NCBI GenBank assembly: GCA_038235385.1
Contig: JBBSTY010000071.1
Span: 1 to 20,418 of the forward strand
Source of the DNA: JBBSTY01 sp038235385
GTDB lineage: Bacteria; Actinomycetota; Acidimicrobiia; Acidimicrobiales; Acidimicrobilacustridaceae
Reading direction: 5' to 3'
Length of the DNA: 20,418 bases
The notes under the pieces are model-generated. The model did no database searches, was not told the origin of the DNA, and saw only the letters and a program-made list of their open reading frames with translations. The position numbers and the translations under genes are program-made. Below, one piece after another: positions 1 through 6,593 of the stretch. Each line of letters opens with the position of its first letter. Position 1 is the first letter of the stretch.

Positions 1-1
1 C

Positions 2-541
2 ACCGTGCCGCCCGGCGAGATCGATCTCGCCGCGGCGGAGGACCGCTCCGGGGCCCTCGACCAACCTGCGGTCCGGGTCGCAACCGGCGCAGCGCTGATC
101 CTGGCGCTCCTCGCCGCGTACGTCGCGGCGATGGTGTGGCTCGGCGCCCACCGCCACCGCCGACGCCGGGAGCAGGCCACGAGCGACCGGGCCAAGATCC
201 AGGTCGCGTGGCAGGAGAGCGTCGAGGCGCTCGGCCTCATCGGCACGACGGCGCAACCGAGCGAGACCCACGAGGAGTTCGCGCTCCGGGCGCAACCCGA
301 CATCGCTGGGACCGGCACCGCGCTGCTCGACCTCGCCCACGACGTCGACGCCGCGGCCTACGCCCCGGCGATCGAGACGGAGAACCTCGCGTCACGCGCC
401 GAGGAATCCTCCGGCGCGGTGATCGCCGCGGCGAACGCGCAGGTGACCCCCACCCAGCGGTGGCGTCACCTCCTCGATCCGCGGCCCCACCTGCCGGAGC
501 GACGAGCGTCCACCCGCCGTCGGGCCTCCTCGAACGACTGA
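2..541 (+). CDS. Transglutaminase/DUF4129-type membrane protein, C-terminal part (5' end outside window)
   Basis: The frame is open to the left edge, so the true start lies upstream and only about 179 C-terminal residues are visible. Starting the numbering at the first Met (position 5), a hydrophobic helix at about residues 25-46 is followed by an Arg/His-rich cytoplasmic stretch. Then comes a soluble region with the pattern AWQESVEALGLIG, PSETHEEFA and LASRAEESSG. That arrangement (last membrane helix, basic linker, then a helical domain with W..A...L and P.ET..E(F/Y)) matches the DUF4129 tail of actinobacterial TgpA-type transglutaminase membrane proteins as I know them. The transglutaminase core itself is not visible, so the family is inferred from the tail only. 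The usual neighbours of that family (a MoxR ATPase and a DUF58 protein) would be expected to the left of the window. The stop at 539-541 lies inside a 15-bp tandem duplication. Confidence 0.6.
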   Translation, partial: TVPPGEIDLAAAEDRSGALDQPAVRVATGAALILALLAAYVAAMVWLGAHRHRRRREQATSDRAKIQVAWQESVEALGLIGTTAQPSETHEEFALRAQPDIAGTGTALLDLAHDVDAAAYAPAIETENLASRAEESSGAVIAAANAQVTPTQRWRHLLDPRPHLPERRASTRRRASSND

Positions 542-558
542 CGCTCGAACGACTGACG
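529..558. repeat. Perfect 15-bp tandem duplication covering a stop codon
   Basis: CTCGAACGACTGACG occurs twice, back to back, at 529-543 and 544-558. The unit is five codons long and contains the TGA stop of the DUF4129-type gene, so a second in-frame TGA follows at 554-556. This is directly visible. It looks like a recent slippage or duplication event at the gene's end. Confidence 0.9.
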
Positions 559-576
559 GGCGCGTGCACCCGCCCG
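557..576. terminator. Weak hairpin between convergent genes
   Basis: CGGGCG (557-562) can pair with CGCCCG (571-576) across an 8-nt loop. It sits between the convergent DUF4129-type and DUF3040 genes, where a bidirectional terminator would be useful. There is no T-tract and the stem is only 6 bp, so this is a tentative call. Confidence 0.2.
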
Positions 577-635
577 ACGGGCCGGCGGTCAGGTGCGACG
601 GATGGACGCCGAACCTCGCGACCGGAACACCTCGG

Positions 636-1013
636 TCAGGGCTCGTCCTTGCGGAAGCGCTCGCGGACGTTCTGGCCCTTGTTGCCGAAGTAGTCGCGCA
701 GGCCGGCGGCCCGCATCGACTGGGCCAACTGATCCATCCCGGCCTTGCCCATGCGGCGGGCGTTGGCCTCGATGGACAACGCAGAACCGAACATGATCAC
801 GACGCCGAGCGCCGCCAGCCACACCGTGATGTGCAGGGTCGCGATCATGACGACGACGCCGAAGACGAAGGCGAGGATGGCGCGCTTGAGGTACCGGTAC
901 GCGTCGCTGTAGACGGTGGTGTCGGCGATGCCGTGCGCCAGCGTCGGGTCAGACTCGTACAGCTGCTGCTCGATCTCGCTGAGGATTCGTTGTTCGTCCT
1001 CGGAAAGCGGCAC
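636..1013 (-). CDS. DUF3040 family small membrane protein
   Basis: This is a 125-residue protein beginning MPLSEDEQRILSEIEQQLYE, the standard N-terminus of the actinobacterial DUF3040 family. A cytoplasmic amphipathic N-terminus (about 1-40) is followed by two closely spaced membrane helices (about 45-63 and 65-82). A basic C-terminal tail ends in RERFRKDEP. I chose the GTG at 1013 because it gives the canonical MPLSE start and because AAGGGG (1020-1025) stands exactly 6 nt upstream. A GTG one codon earlier (1016) and longer upstream starts fit less well. The gene lies 105 bp downstream of dinB on the same strand and could be cotranscribed with it. The family's function is unknown to me. In mycobacteria, members lie near cell-division and envelope genes, but nothing in this window tests that. 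Confidence 0.85.
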   Translation of the reverse strand: MPLSEDEQRILSEIEQQLYESDPTLAHGIADTTVYSDAYRYLKRAILAFVFGVVVMIATLHITVWLAALGVVIMFGSALSIEANARRMGKAGMDQLAQSMRAAGLRDYFGNKGQNVRERFRKDEP

Positions 1014-1019
1014 CACAAT

Positions 1020-1025
1020 CCCCTT
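1020..1025 (-). promoter_or_regulatory. Shine-Dalgarno of DUF3040 gene
   Basis: On the minus strand AAGGGG lies 6 nt before the GTG at 1013, and this decides the start. It is one of the few genes here with a recognisable ribosome binding site. Confidence 0.6.
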
Positions 1026-1118
1026 CTGAACCCCTTGGGGCTGACCAGAACCGATGGCGTCAGTCTCGCACAGCATTCGGTCACCAACAACGCGTGCAGG
1101 CAAAAAGCGGCCGAGGTG

Positions 1119-2381
1119 TCAAGGTCGCGGGTCGATCGGCGCCTGATCGGGGCCCCATTGCTGGGTCCCCCGAACCTTCAGTCGCAGCCGGCCGTCACCA
1201 GCGGTGACCGCCGGGCCGATGGCGCCCGCGCCGAACCGTGAACGGATCTCGTCGACGGCCCGGTTGGCCTCGGTCCAGTCGGGTCCGTCGACGTCGTCGA
1301 GGGTGAGCTGGCGGACCGGGTCGGTCGACAGGCCGCTCACCCCCACGCCGAGGAGACGCACGCCCGCCCCCGGATCGACACCGTCGAGCAGCCGGCGGGC
1401 CTCGCGCCGGATCACCTGGTGCGAATCGGTGGCGACGGACAGGGTGCTCGATCGGGTGATGGTGCGGAAGTCACCGAAACGGACCTTCAGGTTGACCGTG
1501 CGTCCCGCGACGCCGGCGGCGCGCAGGCGGGAGCCGATCGCGTCGGCGAAGCGAACCAGCTCCGCTTCGAGCTCGCCCCGGTCGCGTCGATCCTCCACGA
1601 AGGTCTCCTCGTGGCTGATCGACTTGGCCCGGCGGTCCGGTTCCACCCGCCGATCATCGATCCCGTTGGCGAGCCGGTGGAGGTGTTCGCCCGACCCCGG
1701 CCCCAGTGCCGACACCACGATGGTCGCAGGCATGGCCGCGAGGTCGCCGACGGTGGAGATCCCCAACCGCTCGAGCTTCGCGAGCGTCACCGGACCGACG
1801 CCCCACAGGGCGCCGACCGGCAACGGGTGCAGGAAGCCCAGCAGCTCCGCGGCGGTGACCACCTTGACACCGAGCCCGGGACGGGTCCCCGACGGTGATG
1901 CGCTCGGCTTGGCCGCCTCGGATGCCAGCTTGGCCACGAACTTGGTGGGTGCCACGCCGACCGAACACGTCAGGCCGCGTTCGTCTCGCACCTGTTCGCG
2001 GATCCGGGCTGCGATCACGGGCGCGGGTCCGTGCAGCCGACGGGACCCGGCGACGTCGAGGAACGCCTCGTCGAGCGACAGGGGCTCCACCAGTGGCGTG
2101 AACGATCCGAAGATGGCCATGATCGCGGCGCTCTCGGTGACGTAGCGGTCGTAGCGACCGTTCAGGAAGACGGCCTCGGGACAGAGACGTTTGGCCCGTA
2201 GCGACGGCATCGCCGAGTGCACGCCGTAGGCACGCGCTTCGTACGACGCCGCGGCGACGACCCCGCGCTCGGAGGATCCGCCGACGATGACCGGTCGACC
2301 GCGCAGCTCGGGTTGGTCGAGCAACTCGACCGACACGAAGAACGCATCCATGTCGACGTGCACGATGCCGGGTTCAGCCAT
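1119..2381 (-). CDS. dinB: DNA polymerase IV (Y-family translesion polymerase)
   Basis: This is a 420-residue Y-family polymerase. The palm motif HVDMDAFFVSVE (residues 8-19, metal ligand D10, steric-gate Phe beside it) and SLDEAFLDV (catalytic D104/E105) are both intact. The fingers region RPVIVGG, the SYEAR(A)YGV motif and the helix-hairpin-helix thumb (LWGVGPVTLAKLERLGI) follow in order, and then the little finger. QLTLDD near the C-terminus is a plausible beta-clamp-binding peptide. Length is normal for the actinobacterial family. The enzyme would perform error-prone bypass of damaged template. The ATG at 2381 gives the family N-terminus and lies 7 nt after a TACCCT hexamer. The longer reading upstream (to 2438) adds an Arg-rich leader without homology and is rejected. 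It follows the Nudix gene by 81 bp on the same strand. Confidence 0.95.
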   Translation of the reverse strand: MAEPGIVHVDMDAFFVSVELLDQPELRGRPVIVGGSSERGVVAAASYEARAYGVHSAMPSLRAKRLCPEAVFLNGRYDRYVTESAAIMAIFGSFTPLVEPLSLDEAFLDVAGSRRLHGPAPVIAARIREQVRDERGLTCSVGVAPTKFVAKLASEAAKPSASPSGTRPGLGVKVVTAAELLGFLHPLPVGALWGVGPVTLAKLERLGISTVGDLAAMPATIVVSALGPGSGEHLHRLANGIDDRRVEPDRRAKSISHEETFVEDRRDRGELEAELVRFADAIGSRLRAAGVAGRTVNLKVRFGDFRTITRSSTLSVATDSHQVIRREARRLLDGVDPGAGVRLLGVGVSGLSTDPVRQLTLDDVDGPDWTEANRAVDEIRSRFGAGAIGPAVTAGDGRLRLKVRGTQQWGPDQAPIDPRP

Positions 2382-2388
2382 CGGGACA

Positions 2389-2394
2389 AGGGTA
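2389..2394 (-). promoter_or_regulatory. -10 box (TACCCT) for leaderless dinB
   Basis: TACCCT on the minus strand matches TANNNT and ends 7 nt before the ATG at 2381. There is no Shine-Dalgarno between them, so transcription would start at or next to the A of ATG. I see no clear -35. Confidence 0.5.
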
Positions 2395-2462
2395 CGTGGC
2401 CGCCCGCCGGACGCCCGACGTCGGGAGTGCGAGCCCAACGTCGACGTTCGCCGCTCCGTCGG

Positions 2463-2951
2463 TCATCGATCGCGGGTGACCTCGAGGCTCGCCAGCTCGC
2501 TGCCCTCGATGCGGTACCCGTAGGTGCGACAGCCCGACCAACGCTCCACCAACCACTCGCTGAGCGGTTCGACGACCCACGGGTGGTTCCCGACCAGGCG
2601 TGCGGGGCAGTCGTCGGCCACCACGTAGCCGGCGTCGACGACGATGCCGTCGGGGTCCTCGAGCAGGATCTCCCCCGAGAACACGACAGCCTGGAACGCC
2701 TCGACCCGCAGGGTCCATCCCAGCCCCGGCGCCGTGGCCTCGATCTGGTAGATCGGGCCCGCCCACTCGGTGACGATCAGGCCGGTCTCCTCGACGACCT
2801 CTCGGCCGAGACCCTCGATGAGGGTCTCGCCCTCATCGATGACCCCGCCCGGCGGACTCCAGTCGTGGCGACCGTTGCGGCGCCGGTTCTTCACCAGCAG
2901 GACGCCGTCGGGCCCCTCGATCACCGCTCCGGCGACGGTCCACTCGTGCAT
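2463..2951 (-). CDS. Nudix hydrolase
   Basis: This is a 162-residue protein with a perfect Nudix box, GX5EX7REUXEEXGU. G36 begins the motif, E42 follows after five residues, and R50 E51 V V E54 E55 T G57 L58 completes it. These residues bind the divalent metals that hydrolyse a nucleoside diphosphate linked to another moiety. The substrate cannot be read from the sequence. An unusual aromatic-rich tail (WVVEPLSEWLVERW, then YGYRIEG) suggests a subgroup-specific C-terminus. The start is the ATG at 2951, giving MHEWTVAGAVIEGP. The upstream extension to 3026 overlaps the cupredoxin stop and has no homology. AAGACT, a one-mismatch -10, lies 7 nt upstream. It sits 31 nt after the cupredoxin gene. 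A housecleaning role together with Pol IV is possible but is inference. Confidence 0.9.
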   Translation of the reverse strand: MHEWTVAGAVIEGPDGVLLVKNRRRNGRHDWSPPGGVIDEGETLIEGLGREVVEETGLIVTEWAGPIYQIEATAPGLGWTLRVEAFQAVVFSGEILLEDPDGIVVDAGYVVADDCPARLVGNHPWVVEPLSEWLVERWSGCRTYGYRIEGSELASLEVTRDR

Positions 2952-2982
2952 CCACGACAGTCTTGCAGCTGCACCGGGCCGA

Positions 2983-3408
2983 TCAGCGAACGACGAAGGC
3001 GCCGCGCTGGAGCCCGCTGCCGGCACTGGCGTGGAGGGAGCAGTAGAACCGGTAGGTGCCCGGCTCGGTGGGCACGGTGACCGTCGCCGACTCGGACGGC
3101 GAGACGGTCACGGCCGGGAACGTCCCGTCCAGGGTCGGCGTCGCGTCGTGGACGTTCGCTCCCTCGTTGTGGAACGTGACCGCCGTTCCCGGATCGACCT
3201 CGATGGCACGCGGCGCGTAGACGTTGTCGGCCATCTCGACGCTCACCTGGTCCTGCTGGCGCAGATCGACGACCTCGCCGAGATCGGTGGGTGGTCCGGC
3301 GTCGGGTCCCGGCGCGGTGGTCGACGTGCATCCCGTCGCCGCGATCGTCGCGAGCAGCGCACCGGCCAGGGGCGGGGCGAACCAGCGTGCGAGGGCGATG
3401 GGTGTCAC
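2983..3408 (-). CDS. Cupredoxin (plastocyanin-like) lipoprotein
   Basis: This is a 141-residue exported protein. Residues 1-27 form a signal peptide (basic R8, hydrophobic core, then AATGC) with C27 as the likely lipidated Cys. A Thr/Pro/Gly-rich linker runs to about residue 50. A plastocyanin-type fold follows with ligands H87 (NVHDATP), C123 and H126 (YRFYCSLH). The fourth, axial position normally held by Met falls on L133 or Q134 in SAGSGLQRG, so no Met ligand is present. A blue-copper electron carrier at the outer face of the membrane is the family role, but the altered axial residue would change potential or spectrum. The start is a GTG at 3408, only 7 nt after the glycosyltransferase stop, which implies cotranscription and translational coupling. 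Confidence 0.85.
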   Translation of the reverse strand: MTPIALARWFAPPLAGALLATIAATGCTSTTAPGPDAGPPTDLGEVVDLRQQDQVSVEMADNVYAPRAIEVDPGTAVTFHNEGANVHDATPTLDGTFPAVTVSPSESATVTVPTEPGTYRFYCSLHASAGSGLQRGAFVVR

Positions 3409-3415
3409 CGCCCCG

Positions 3416-4171
3416 TCAGACGGGGTGGGGATCGGCCGGCACCGAGTGCCGCGGGCGACGACGCAGGATCCGGTCGCGGATCCCCCACCACGTGACGAGC
3501 ACGAGCGCCTCGGCCACGATGCGCCCGGACATCTTGGAGGTGCCGCGCTGACGCTCGCCGAAGGTGATCGGGACCTCGACGATCCGACCCCCGTTCCGCG
3601 ACACCGTGTAGGCCATCTCGACCTGGAAGCCGTACCCGTCAGCTTTGATGGCCGGGAGGTCGATGCCACGCAGCGCGTCGGCGGAGAACGCCCGGAACCC
3701 GGCGGTGGCATCACGGACGTGCATGCCGAGGACGAACGAGACGTACAGGTTGCCCGCCTGGGAGATGAACCGGCGGGAGAAGGACATCCCCGGGAGCTCG
3801 CCCCCCGGGACGTAGCGGGAGCCGATGGCGAGATCTGCCCCGTCCTCGACGGCATGGATGAGCGCCGGGAGCATCGCCGGATCGTGCTGCAGGTCCGAGT
3901 CCATCTCGACGAGGATCTCGTACCCCTGACCGAGCCCCTTACCGAACCCGGCGCGGTACGCCGAGCCGAGACCCGACTTCTCCGACCGGCGCATGACCTC
4001 GACCCGATCGTGCTCGATCCCCCACTTCTCGGCCAGGTCGGCGGTGCCGTCGGGGCTCCCGTCATCGACGACCAGCACATCGAGCTCGGACGACGCCCGA
4101 CGGATCCGCTCGAGCACCTCGACGATGTTCTCGGCTTCGTTGTAGGTCGGCAGCACGACGAGGGCCTTCAC
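3416..4171 (-). CDS. Dolichol/polyprenol-phosphate mannosyltransferase-like GT2 enzyme
   Basis: This is a 251-residue family-2 glycosyltransferase without membrane helices. Motifs seen are LPTYNEAENI (9-16 region), VVDDGSPDGT (34-43), the nucleotide-sugar metal motif DSD (91-93, in EMDSDLQHDP), GSRYVPGG (117-124), the AGFRAFS acceptor-loop motif (157-163) and QRGTSKMS (208-215). This order is typical of the Dpm1 or Ppm1-synthase domain, which transfers mannose (sometimes glucose) from a GDP-sugar to polyprenyl phosphate at the cytoplasmic face for lipoglycan or protein mannosylation. It lacks the N-terminal acyltransferase domain fused in mycobacterial Ppm1 and the C-terminal membrane helices of some relatives. 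The start is a GTG at 4171, preceded by a good promoter at leaderless spacing. It is the first gene of a probable unit with the cupredoxin. Sugar specificity is inferred from the family. Confidence 0.9.
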   Translation of the reverse strand: MKALVVLPTYNEAENIVEVLERIRRASSELDVLVVDDGSPDGTADLAEKWGIEHDRVEVMRRSEKSGLGSAYRAGFGKGLGQGYEILVEMDSDLQHDPAMLPALIHAVEDGADLAIGSRYVPGGELPGMSFSRRFISQAGNLYVSFVLGMHVRDATAGFRAFSADALRGIDLPAIKADGYGFQVEMAYTVSRNGGRIVEVPITFGERQRGTSKMSGRIVAEALVLVTWWGIRDRILRRRPRHSVPADPHPV

Positions 4172-4179
4172 GAAGCGTC

Positions 4180-4209
4180 ACCATAGGCGCCGGCAATCTC
4201 GGTTCCCAA
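4180..4209 (-). promoter_or_regulatory. Promoter of the GT2-cupredoxin unit (TTGGGA-18-TATGGT)
   Basis: On the minus strand, TTGGGA (4204-4209) and TATGGT (4180-4185) are separated by 18 nt. The -10 ends 8 nt before the GTG at 4171. There is no Shine-Dalgarno, so the message is probably leaderless. With the tetR promoter this is one of only two in the window with a recognisable -35. Confidence 0.55.
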
Positions 4210-4298
4210 CCACCCCCACGGCGCTCCATCGATCCGGAGGACCACGTCCCCGACCCCTCCCGGACCCGGCCGGTGGGGTGGGAGACGGCGACGATCGG

Positions 4299-4304
4299 TA
4301 CCAT
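4299..4304 (+). promoter_or_regulatory. -10 box (TACCAT) for small membrane protein gene
   Basis: TACCAT matches TANNNT and ends 8 nt before the ATG at 4313. No Shine-Dalgarno or other in-frame start lies nearby. The hexamer overlaps the left end of a 16-bp palindrome. Confidence 0.45.
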
Positions 4305-4316
4305 CGGATCCGATGG
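4301..4316. promoter_or_regulatory. 16-bp perfect palindrome over the start codon (candidate operator)
   Basis: CCATCGGATCCGATGG is its own reverse complement. It begins inside the putative -10 and ends one base after the ATG at 4313-4315. If the transcript is leaderless, the palindrome spans the transcription start, an ideal repressor site. Otherwise it would fold the initiation codon into a hairpin. No regulator is identified. Confidence 0.4.
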
Positions 4317-4747
4317 AACCCGATCCGAGCACCGACCATCCCGACGGCCGTCCGCCTGCCGCTGCGGGGTCGATCGCGGCCACCTCGACCTCGGACGCGA
4401 TCGCCCGAGACTCGGGCGAGCTCGCGCCGACCCTTCCCTCGCCCCTCGCCCGCCTCGTCGGCTTCGGCGCCATCCTCGTCGCCGGCGCCGCCGGCGCGTT
4501 CATCGGCTACGCCGTCACCGACCTGCAGTGCACCGGCGAGTGCACGGTGAACACCGGGATCGGCGCACTCGTCGGCGCGGTCATCGCCGCGATCGGGGTC
4601 GGCATCGTCGTGCAACTGGCGTTGCGGGCGATGCACGAGTGGCGCACCGTCCAGTCCCAGGGAGGACCCGAGGCCGAACGACAGCGCCAGCGTGCCCGCG
4701 AGCGTCGGAACCCGCCCGAGACCCGGGGCCGTCCCCGGGTTCGCTGA
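4313..4747 (+). CDS. Small two-helix membrane protein, unknown function
   Basis: This is a 144-residue protein I do not recognise. It has a hydrophilic, Pro/Ser/Thr-rich N-terminus (1-45), a membrane helix at about 47-68, and a short loop with two cysteines four apart (C73 and C77 in LQCTGECTVN). A second helix follows at about 82-105, and then a basic tail rich in Arg and Gln (120-144). By the positive-inside rule the basic tail is probably cytoplasmic, which would put the Cys pair outside, where it could form a disulfide; that is inference. The Gly/Ala/Ile-rich helices and codon use resemble the neighbours, supporting a real gene. The start is the ATG at 4313, the only start codon near the promoter. 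It lies alone between genes of the opposite strand, and a strong hairpin covers its last codons. Confidence 0.7.
   Translation: MEPDPSTDHPDGRPPAAAGSIAATSTSDAIARDSGELAPTLPSPLARLVGFGAILVAGAAGAFIGYAVTDLQCTGECTVNTGIGALVGAVIAAIGVGIVVQLALRAMHEWRTVQSQGGPEAERQRQRARERRNPPETRGRPRVR
4721..4740. terminator. Strong GC hairpin at the 3' end of the membrane protein gene
   Basis: ACCCGGGG (4721-4728), loop CCGT, and CCCCGGGT (4733-4740) form a perfect 8-bp stem with a 4-nt loop, ending just before the stop codon at 4745. No U-tract follows. In high-GC actinobacteria such stems can terminate or protect transcripts, but because it lies inside coding sequence the role is uncertain. Confidence 0.4.
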
Positions 4748-4860
4748 CCAGCAGGCCCGTTCGACCGCGGCCGACCCCCGCACCGAACACGGAGCGGATC
4801 ATCCCGGTCCGCCGCCGAGCCCGCACCGACCGGCGTGAGCAGGTGGAGCGGCGCGCTCGT

Positions 4861-5571
4861 TCAGCCGAAGCGAAGGACCCGGTACGCCTCGGCGAAGGCG
4901 ACCCCACCGGCCGACCCTGCCGATGCCGCCCGCCGCCGGACGATGTCGGCCGCGAGGTCGGCGTCGCCGCCGAGTTGGCTGGCATGGCACAGGAGCGCCG
5001 CCACCTTGACCTCGAGGGTGTCGGTGATGTCGACCCACGTGTCGGGCTCGAGGGTGCCCGACAGGTACACCGCAGGGACGTGGTGGGCCGAACCGGATTC
5101 GGGGAAGTAGTGCGGGCTCCCCGCCGCCGGGGCGCACGCATCGAGCAGCGCGAACCCGATCCCGCGGTGGTCGTGGTGGTTCACGTACGACGACCCGAAG
5201 AAGATGGCGGTGGGGTCCGGACCCATGACGACATCCGGGCGGATCCGACGGATGCGTTCGACCAACCGGCCGCGGAGCTCGATCGAGTTCTCCAACTCGC
5301 CGTCGGGGTAGCCGAGCAACTCGTGCGACGCCAACCCCATGATCGTCGCGGCCGCGTCCGCCTCACCTGCTCGGCGGGCTGCGATGTGGTCGGGATCGTC
5401 GGTCGGGTCGCCCGACCCCTTCTCCCCCCGCGTCGCGATCACGAGGTGCACCTCGCTGCCCGCGTGCGCCCACCTCGAAAGGGTTCCCGCGCACGAGACC
5501 TCGGGATCGTCGGGATGGGCGTAGACGGCGAGCACCCGCCGGGGAACGCCGTCGAGGTCGGAGCTGCTCAC
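4861..5571 (-). CDS. PIG-L/LmbE family deacetylase
   Basis: This is a 236-residue zinc deacetylase of the PIG-L/LmbE family. The metal and catalytic motif AHPDDPE is at residues 18-24 (H19 and D22 as ligands, D21 as base). The second motif, HHDHRG at 132-137, supplies the remaining His ligand. Family members remove an N-acetyl group from sugar conjugates, including MshB and Mca in mycothiol metabolism. The sequence alone does not say which substrate is used here. The GTG at 5571 gives the shortest N-terminus that keeps the whole fold and lies 7 nt after TAGGTT. Extensions up to 5631 add only Ala/Gly/Arg-rich residues. It is divergent from the inositol monophosphatase-family gene with a 92-bp shared promoter region. 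An inositol link to mycothiol is tempting but is inference. Confidence 0.9.
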   Translation of the reverse strand: MSSSDLDGVPRRVLAVYAHPDDPEVSCAGTLSRWAHAGSEVHLVIATRGEKGSGDPTDDPDHIAARRAGEADAAATIMGLASHELLGYPDGELENSIELRGRLVERIRRIRPDVVMGPDPTAIFFGSSYVNHHDHRGIGFALLDACAPAAGSPHYFPESGSAHHVPAVYLSGTLEPDTWVDITDTLEVKVAALLCHASQLGGDADLAADIVRRRAASAGSAGGVAFAEAYRVLRFG

Positions 5572-5578
5572 CGCACCG

Positions 5579-5584
5579 AACCTA
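5579..5584 (-). promoter_or_regulatory. -10 box (TAGGTT) for leaderless PIG-L gene
   Basis: TAGGTT on the minus strand ends 7 nt before the GTG at 5571, with no Shine-Dalgarno between. The same hexamer serves the phosphofructokinase gene. Confidence 0.45.
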
Positions 5585-5663
5585 CCGCCCGCTCCGGAGG
5601 CGGCGCGCCGAGCGCACCCGGCGGTCACCACCGTTCGGCCGCCGCCGGGTCAGAATCGTTCCC

Positions 5664-6503
5664 ATGCCCACCACGAACGGACCCGACGACCCAGCCGACC
5701 CCGAGCAGTTGGCGGAGCTCGCCGCGGACGTCGCGACGGCGGCGGCGCAGCTCCTGGTCGAGGGGCTCACCCGCACCCGCCACTCGGTGCAGACCAAGAC
5801 CTCGGCGACCGACCTCGTCACCGACATGGATCGCGCCTCCGAACGAGCCATCGTCGAGCGGATCCTCGCACGACGGCCGACCGACGGGATCCTCGGCGAG
5901 GAGGGCAGCGACCGTCTCGGTACCTCCGGGATCCGGTGGATCATCGATCCCATCGACGGGACCACCAACTACGTGTACGGCCATCCCGGCTTCGCCGTGT
6001 CGATCGCGGCGGAGCGCACCGACCCCACGACCGGGGTCGCGGCCGTGGTGGCGGGCGCGGTCGCCGATCCGCTGCATGCCGAGCTCTTCGTCGCCGTGCT
6101 CGGCGGCGGCGCCACCCGGAACGGCCGGACGATCCGCTGCACCGACAACGCCGAGCTCGGCCGGGCGCTCGTCGCAACCGGCGTCTCCTACGAGTCCGCT
6201 CGCCGCGCCCGCCAGGCCCAGGTCCTCACCGAGGTGCTCCCCGAGGTGCGCGACATCCGACGGATGGGCGCGGCGTCGGTCGACCTCTGCTCGGTCGCGT
6301 GCGGACGGGTCGATGCGTACTACGAGAAGGGCCTCGCTCCCTGGGACCTGGCGGCCGGCGCGCTCATTGCCGGCGAGGCCGGAGCCGTGGTCGGCGACCT
6401 CGCGGGTGGTCCGCCATCGGGCGACTTCGTGTTGGCGGCGGCGCCCGCGCTGTTCGATCTGCTGGCCGAGCAGCTCGTCGCGGCCGGTGCCGCGGACGCC
6501 TGA
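5664..6503 (+). CDS. Inositol monophosphatase family protein
   Basis: This is a 279-residue Mg-dependent phosphatase of the IMPase/SuhB superfamily. Visible motifs are TDLVTDMDRASE (49-60), GEEG (78-81, metal-binding Glu), DPIDGTTNYV (95-104, metal and phosphate binding), and APWDLAAG near residue 230 with the third metal Asp. These residues hydrolyse a sugar- or inositol-phosphate monoester. Substrate could be inositol 1-phosphate, histidinol phosphate or fructose 1,6-bisphosphate, and the sequence does not decide. The start at 5664 is the first ATG of the frame after the divergent promoter region. CAGAAT, a one-mismatch -10, ends 7 nt upstream and no Shine-Dalgarno is seen. It is followed after 90 bp by the two-component operon. 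Confidence 0.9.
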   Translation: MPTTNGPDDPADPEQLAELAADVATAAAQLLVEGLTRTRHSVQTKTSATDLVTDMDRASERAIVERILARRPTDGILGEEGSDRLGTSGIRWIIDPIDGTTNYVYGHPGFAVSIAAERTDPTTGVAAVVAGAVADPLHAELFVAVLGGGATRNGRTIRCTDNAELGRALVATGVSYESARRARQAQVLTEVLPEVRDIRRMGAASVDLCSVACGRVDAYYEKGLAPWDLAAGALIAGEAGAVVGDLAGGPPSGDFVLAAAPALFDLLAEQLVAAGAADA

Positions 6504-6593
6504 CGAGCCGGAGAACCAGCAGGAACGGCCGTTTCCGGAAGAATTCCCGGGGGTATGGCGCGAATCGCCACGCCCATCGGGCACCATGAACAG

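Noticed and set aside
4861..6503. PIG-L deacetylase and IMPase as a mycothiol biosynthesis cluster.
   Set aside because: They are divergent, substrate residues do not identify MshB or inositol-phosphate specificity, and no MshA, MshC or MshD gene is present.
6537..6547. GGAAGAATTCC upstream of mtrA as a regulator-binding site.
   Set aside because: It is only a GGAA-3-TTCC inverted repeat containing a common EcoRI-like core. It does not resemble the MtrA motif I know and has no second copy nearby.
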